From Candidatus Omnitrophota bacterium (GTDB lineage Bacteria; Omnitrophota; Gorgyraeia; Gygaellales; Profunditerraquicolaceae), in contig JAFGET010000025.1 of the NCBI GenBank assembly GCA_016931435.1, forward strand, positions 1-8,767: 8,767 nt of DNA, given 5' to 3'. The translations under genes were made by a program, and so were the position numbers. The notes beneath the pieces are model-generated. The model was not told the origin of the DNA. It was given only the letters and a program-made list of their open reading frames with translations, and did no database searches. Below, piece by piece: positions 6,111 to 8,767 of this stretch; positions within the stretch are counted from its first letter, which is position 1; each line of letters begins with the position of its first letter.

Positions 6111-7475
6111 ATGTTTTCCAAAATCTTGATAGCAAATAGGGGCGAGATCGCCTTAAGAATAATCCGCGCCTGCAAAGAATTAAACATCCGCACGGTAGCC
6201 GTATATTCCGAAGCCGATAAGAATTCGCTGCACGTGCGATTTGCCGATGAGGCCGTTTGTATCGGAAAGGCGCAGAGTTCCAGCAGTTATTTGAATATTC
6301 CCGCCATCATCAGCGCCGCGGAAATCACTGACGTAGAAGCAATCCATCCAGGCTACGGGTTTTTAGCGGAAAATCCGCATTTTGCAGAGATCTGCGAATC
6401 CTGCCATATTTCCTTTATCGGTCCTAATCCAGACAATATCAGGCTTATGGGCGACAAGATGGTGGCGCGCACCACTATGCAAAAAGCGGGATTGCCAATT
6501 GTCCCGGGAAGCGCTGCGGTGATCAAAAATAAGGAAGAAGCGATCAAGACAGCGAAAAAAATCGGTTATCCCGTGATCATTAAGGCCTCTGCCGGCGGCG
6601 GAGGAAAAGGCATGCGCATCTGCCATAACGATATCCGTCTTATTTCAAGCCTGATCACAGCGCAGCAGGAAGCGGAGTCTAATTTTGGGAATCCTAATGT
6701 TTATATCGAGAAATACATCGAAAAACCGCGCCATATCGAAATACAGATCCTTGCTGATAAACACGGTAAAGTTGTGCATCTGGGAGAAAGGGATTGCACT
6801 ATACAAAGGAGGCATCAGAAATTACTAGAGGAAGCGCCCTCTCCGGTAGTTGACGCAAAGCTGCGCAAACGCCTGGGGGATCTAGCGGTAAGGGCGGCTA
6901 AAACGGTCAACTACGAGAATGTCGGAACCATAGAATTTTTGCTCGATAAAAACAATGATTTTTATTTTATGGAGATGAATACGCGGATACAGGTAGAGCA
7001 TCCCGTGACGGAAATAGTCACCGGCATAGACCTGATAAAAGAGCAGATAAAAGTAGCGCAGGGGGAGAAGCTCAAGATCCAGCAGGAAAACATCCAGATA
7101 AAAGGCGCGGCTATAGAATGCCGCATCAACGCCGAAGATTTTGAAAATAATTTTATGCCCTCGCCAGGTAAGATCGAAGCCTTAAACCTTCCCGGCGGAA
7201 GAGGCGTGCGCCTGGATACTCATATCTATACGGGATATGAAATTTCGCCCTATTATGATTCGCTGGTAGCGAAACTTATCGCTTACGGGGCAAACCGCAC
7301 CGAGGCTATCCGTATCATGCAGAGGGCTTTGCATGAGTTTTATATTTCTCCCATCAAGACTACGATAATGTTCCATCAGCGTTTACTGGAAAATCCGCTT
7401 TTCATCAAGGGCGATATTTCAACGCATTTCATCCAGGATGTGATGCTGAAAGAAGAAGAGAAATCGGAGGGATAG
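6111..7475 (+). CDS. accC: Biotin carboxylase subunit of acetyl-CoA carboxylase
   Basis: This 454-residue ATP-grasp enzyme carboxylates the biotin on AccB using bicarbonate and ATP. It starts MFSKILIANRGEIALRIIRA, the usual N-terminus. The glycine-rich ATP loop KASAGGGGKGMRI is at 158-170. Residues equivalent to those of Escherichia coli AccC are present at nearly the same numbers: Lys116, Lys158, His208 (PRHIEIQ), Glu275, Glu288, Asn290 and Arg292 (FMEMNTRIQVEHP), Glu296 and Arg338 (ECRIN). GERDCTIQRRHQKLLEEAPS (225-244) is also typical. The length fits a stand-alone subunit; there is no fused biotinyl domain, which agrees with the separate accB upstream. AGGTG at 6102-6106 is a short-spaced ribosome binding site. 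The Asp23-family gene begins five bases after the stop, with its ribosome binding site inside accC. Confidence 0.97.
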   Translation: MFSKILIANRGEIALRIIRACKELNIRTVAVYSEADKNSLHVRFADEAVCIGKAQSSSSYLNIPAIISAAEITDVEAIHPGYGFLAENPHFAEICESCHISFIGPNPDNIRLMGDKMVARTTMQKAGLPIVPGSAAVIKNKEEAIKTAKKIGYPVIIKASAGGGGKGMRICHNDIRLISSLITAQQEAESNFGNPNVYIEKYIEKPRHIEIQILADKHGKVVHLGERDCTIQRRHQKLLEEAPSPVVDAKLRKRLGDLAVRAAKTVNYENVGTIEFLLDKNNDFYFMEMNTRIQVEHPVTEIVTGIDLIKEQIKVAQGEKLKIQQENIQIKGAAIECRINAEDFENNFMPSPGKIEALNLPGGRGVRLDTHIYTGYEISPYYDSLVAKLIAYGANRTEAIRIMQRALHEFYISPIKTTIMFHQRLLENPLFIKGDISTHFIQDVMLKEEEKSEG

Positions 7476-7480
7476 GCCAA

Positions 7481-7831
7481 ATGCACAGAGATGAGACTCG
7501 CACTGAGCTGGGAATGATCAAGATACATAAAAATGTCATTGCCTCTATCGCCTCTTTGGCCTCAATGGAAATCGAGGGGGTCAAAAGGGTAGGGGGAGAT
7601 TTTAAAAGCGGGATTCTGGAATTAATAGGAAAAAAGTCGAATCTCGCCGTAAAAGTCGACATAGACAGGAACGACGAGGTAAAGCTGGACATACCTTTAG
7701 TTATAAAATACGAATATAATATCCCGGAAATAGCCAACCGCGTCCAGGAAAATGTCCGGCAGGCGCTTGAAAAAATGACTAGCTTATCGGTAAGGGATAT
7801 CAACATCAATATACAGGGCATAGATAAATAG
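7481..7831 (+). CDS. Asp23/Gls24 family envelope stress response protein
   Basis: This 116-residue protein matches the Asp23/Gls24 (DUF322) family. LGMIKIHKNVIASIASLASMEIEGVKRV spans residues 10-37 and shows the family pattern G-x-I-x-I-x-x-x-V-I followed by EI/EV-x-GV. The second half contains an amphipathic segment NIPEIANRVQENVRQALEKM (80-99) and the closing strand VRDININIQGI (104-114). In Staphylococcus aureus Asp23 is anchored to the membrane by AmaP. In Bacillus subtilis the family member YqhY lies directly after accC and its loss has been reported to select mutations in acetyl-CoA carboxylase genes. The same position here, directly after accC and before an AmaP-like gene, supports a related role in membrane or lipid homeostasis. 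GGAGG at 7466-7470 is a good ribosome binding site. Confidence 0.92.
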   Translation: MHRDETRTELGMIKIHKNVIASIASLASMEIEGVKRVGGDFKSGILELIGKKSNLAVKVDIDRNDEVKLDIPLVIKYEYNIPEIANRVQENVRQALEKMTSLSVRDININIQGIDK

Positions 7832-7851
7832 CCAATCAAAGGAGAGACAAG

Positions 7852-8460
7852 ATGAGGATATTTACGGTTCTAGGGATAATTTTTTACGCTACCGTCATTA
7901 TTTTGATCGGGGTTTCATTAATAATCTTTTCCTTGAATCTACTCGGGCCTCAGGATATAAAAAACGCCTGTGATTACCTGCAGTGTAATACTAATTCGCG
8001 GATAATGCTGGGCTTATCGGGTTTTCTTTTGATCTTGATCAGTTTTTCTTTTGCGCAGCTGATTTTGGGCCGTTTTCAGCGTGAAAAAACCATAGCTTTC
8101 AATACCTCTTCAGGGGAGGTGACCATCGCGCTTTCTGCAGTTGAAGACCTGATCAAGCGTTTAGGTAAGATCATTCCCGAGATAAAAGAGCTTCGCCCAG
8201 ACGTCATAGCTACAAAAAAAGGCATCATGGTAGACTTAAGGGTAGTCTTGGGTTCCGAAGCCAGTATCCCTGAATTGACCGCGCGGCTGCAGGAATTGGC
8301 AAAGTCTAAAATACAGGAGGTTTTGGGTATCGAAGAACAGATAATTGTAAAGATCCACGTGGCGAAAATAACGACTTTCGAAGAAAGAGACAAAAAAAAG
8401 AAAGAGTCAGATAAAGAAGAGGGCGGTTCTATACCTTACAGCGGTTACGGAAGAGCGTAG
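7852..8460 (+). CDS. AmaP-like alkaline shock response membrane anchor protein
   Basis: This 202-residue protein has two hydrophobic segments, about 4-31 and 51-73, joined by a loop of roughly 19 residues. Basic residues at Arg2 and after the second segment (Arg74, Arg77, Lys79) suggest that both ends are cytoplasmic. Residues 86-173 form an Asp23-like soluble domain (SSGEVTIALSAVEDLIKRLG ... IPELTARLQE ... EEQIIVKIHVAKI), the architecture of AmaP, which tethers Asp23 at the membrane. A charged Lys/Glu-rich tail (178-190) and a Gly/Ser/Tyr end follow. The strong ribosome binding site AAAGGAG (7838-7844) supports the ATG. It lies 20 bases after the Asp23-family gene, its likely partner. Confidence in the architecture is high; the AmaP name rests on architecture and context. 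Confidence 0.85.
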   Translation: MRIFTVLGIIFYATVIILIGVSLIIFSLNLLGPQDIKNACDYLQCNTNSRIMLGLSGFLLILISFSFAQLILGRFQREKTIAFNTSSGEVTIALSAVEDLIKRLGKIIPEIKELRPDVIATKKGIMVDLRVVLGSEASIPELTARLQELAKSKIQEVLGIEEQIIVKIHVAKITTFEERDKKKKESDKEEGGSIPYSGYGRA

Positions 8461-8500
8461 AATATAGGCCCAGGACTAAAACTCAAAGTAAAATTTGCAC

Positions 8501-8510
8501 GAGGAGGGAG
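8501..8510 (+). promoter_or_regulatory. Strong ribosome binding site of the phosphofructokinase gene
   Basis: GAGGAGGGAG contains a long anti-Shine-Dalgarno match and ends eight bases before the ATG at 8519, which fixes the start. It is the strongest such site in the window, consistent with high expression of a glycolytic enzyme. The 58-base gap around it shows no promoter or terminator that I can defend. Confidence 0.75.
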
Positions 8511-8518
8511 AATACGGC

Positions 8519-8767
8519 ATGTCGAAGATAGGAATACTTACAGGCGGCGGTGATTGCCCGGGTTTGAATCCCGTAATCAGGGCGGTAGTAAGGAAAGGGT
8601 TAAGCCAGGGATATGAAATAATAGGGTTCAGGAACGGTTGGAAGGGCCTGATCGATAACGACACTATTGCTTTAAATCTGGATTCTGTGTCGGGAATATT
8701 GCCTAAGGGCGGCACTATCTTAGGCACCAGCCGTACTAACCCCTACAAGAAGGAAGGCGGCGTGCAA
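8519..8767 (+). CDS. 6-phosphofructokinase, N-terminal part (partial, 3' end outside window)
   Basis: The frame stays open to the window edge and gives the first 83 residues. KIGILTGGGDCPGLNPVIRA (3-22) is the nucleotide/phosphate-binding start of phosphofructokinase, and KGGTILGTSRTNP (63-75) contains the conserved GGT-x-LGTSR with Arg72, a phosphate-contacting position in the family. The triple-Gly GGGDCPGLN form is common in the group that includes both ATP- and pyrophosphate-dependent enzymes. The GGDGS/GGDDT-type motif near residue 104 that separates the donors lies beyond the window, so the phosphoryl donor cannot be stated. The enzyme phosphorylates fructose 6-phosphate to the 1,6-bisphosphate in glycolysis. 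It follows the AmaP-like gene by 58 bases and may belong to the same transcript. Confidence 0.93.
   Translation, partial: MSKIGILTGGGDCPGLNPVIRAVVRKGLSQGYEIIGFRNGWKGLIDNDTIALNLDSVSGILPKGGTILGTSRTNPYKKEGGVQ

Noticed and set aside
8461..8518. Possible promoter in the gap before the phosphofructokinase gene
   Set aside because: TATAGG (8463-8468) has no matching -35 at 16 to 18 bases, and TTGCAC (8495-8500) is too near the start codon to act as a -35 for this gene.
8555..8579. T-arm-like hairpin (CGGG-TTTGAAT-CCCG) resembling part of a tRNA
   Set aside because: It lies in the phosphofructokinase codons for the conserved CPGLNP motif, and no acceptor, D or anticodon arms surround it. The resemblance is best explained by the protein motif.
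669..8727. Several minus-strand open frames of 64 to 136 codons
   Set aside because: All lie opposite well-supported + strand genes, show no recognisable domains and have low-complexity Ser/Ile/Phe-rich composition typical of antisense reading.

Overview
The window is a compact block of bacterial housekeeping genes. Every gene lies on the + strand, with very short gaps or overlaps and no mobile elements, tRNAs, rRNAs or CRISPR arrays. Base composition is moderate and looks uniform, with no sign of recent insertion. The gene content (DUF1844 protein, MEMO/AmmeMemoRadiSam-B protein, Asp23/AmaP pair beside accBC) suggests an uncultivated bacterium, possibly of the Omnitrophota or a related deep lineage. 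That placement is my inference from gene mix and style, not from a marker phylogeny.

Region 1 (1-930): the 3' end of pdxA (vitamin B6 synthesis) overlaps rsmA/ksgA (16S rRNA dimethylation), an order also found in Proteobacteria. Region 2 (949-2915): a near-consensus extended -10 promoter starts a unit of rpsU (ribosomal protein S21), a TIM-barrel sugar isomerase/epimerase-like protein, and a MEMO-family protein; the last two overlap. Region 3 (2994-3490): a DUF1844 protein and a small Trm112-type zinc-ribbon protein share an ATGA stop/start.

Region 4 (3521-8460): aroQ (shikimate pathway), an M24 Xaa-Pro-type peptidase, efp (elongation factor P), accB and accC (biotin carboxyl carrier protein and biotin carboxylase), an Asp23/Gls24-family protein, and an AmaP-like two-pass membrane protein. 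This order closely follows the yqhS-yqhT-efp ... accB-accC-yqhY region of Bacillus subtilis without the sporulation genes. It joins malonyl-CoA production to an Asp23/AmaP membrane module. The only sizeable gap inside it (100 bases between accB and accC) can fold into a long imperfect hairpin. Region 5 (8519-end): the N-terminal part of a 6-phosphofructokinase, preceded by a strong ribosome binding site and cut by the window edge.

I found no clearly new system. The most interesting points are the accB-accC hairpin, the TIM-barrel/MEMO pair without the usual MEMO partners in view, and the paralogous Asp23/AmaP pair beside acetyl-CoA carboxylase genes.
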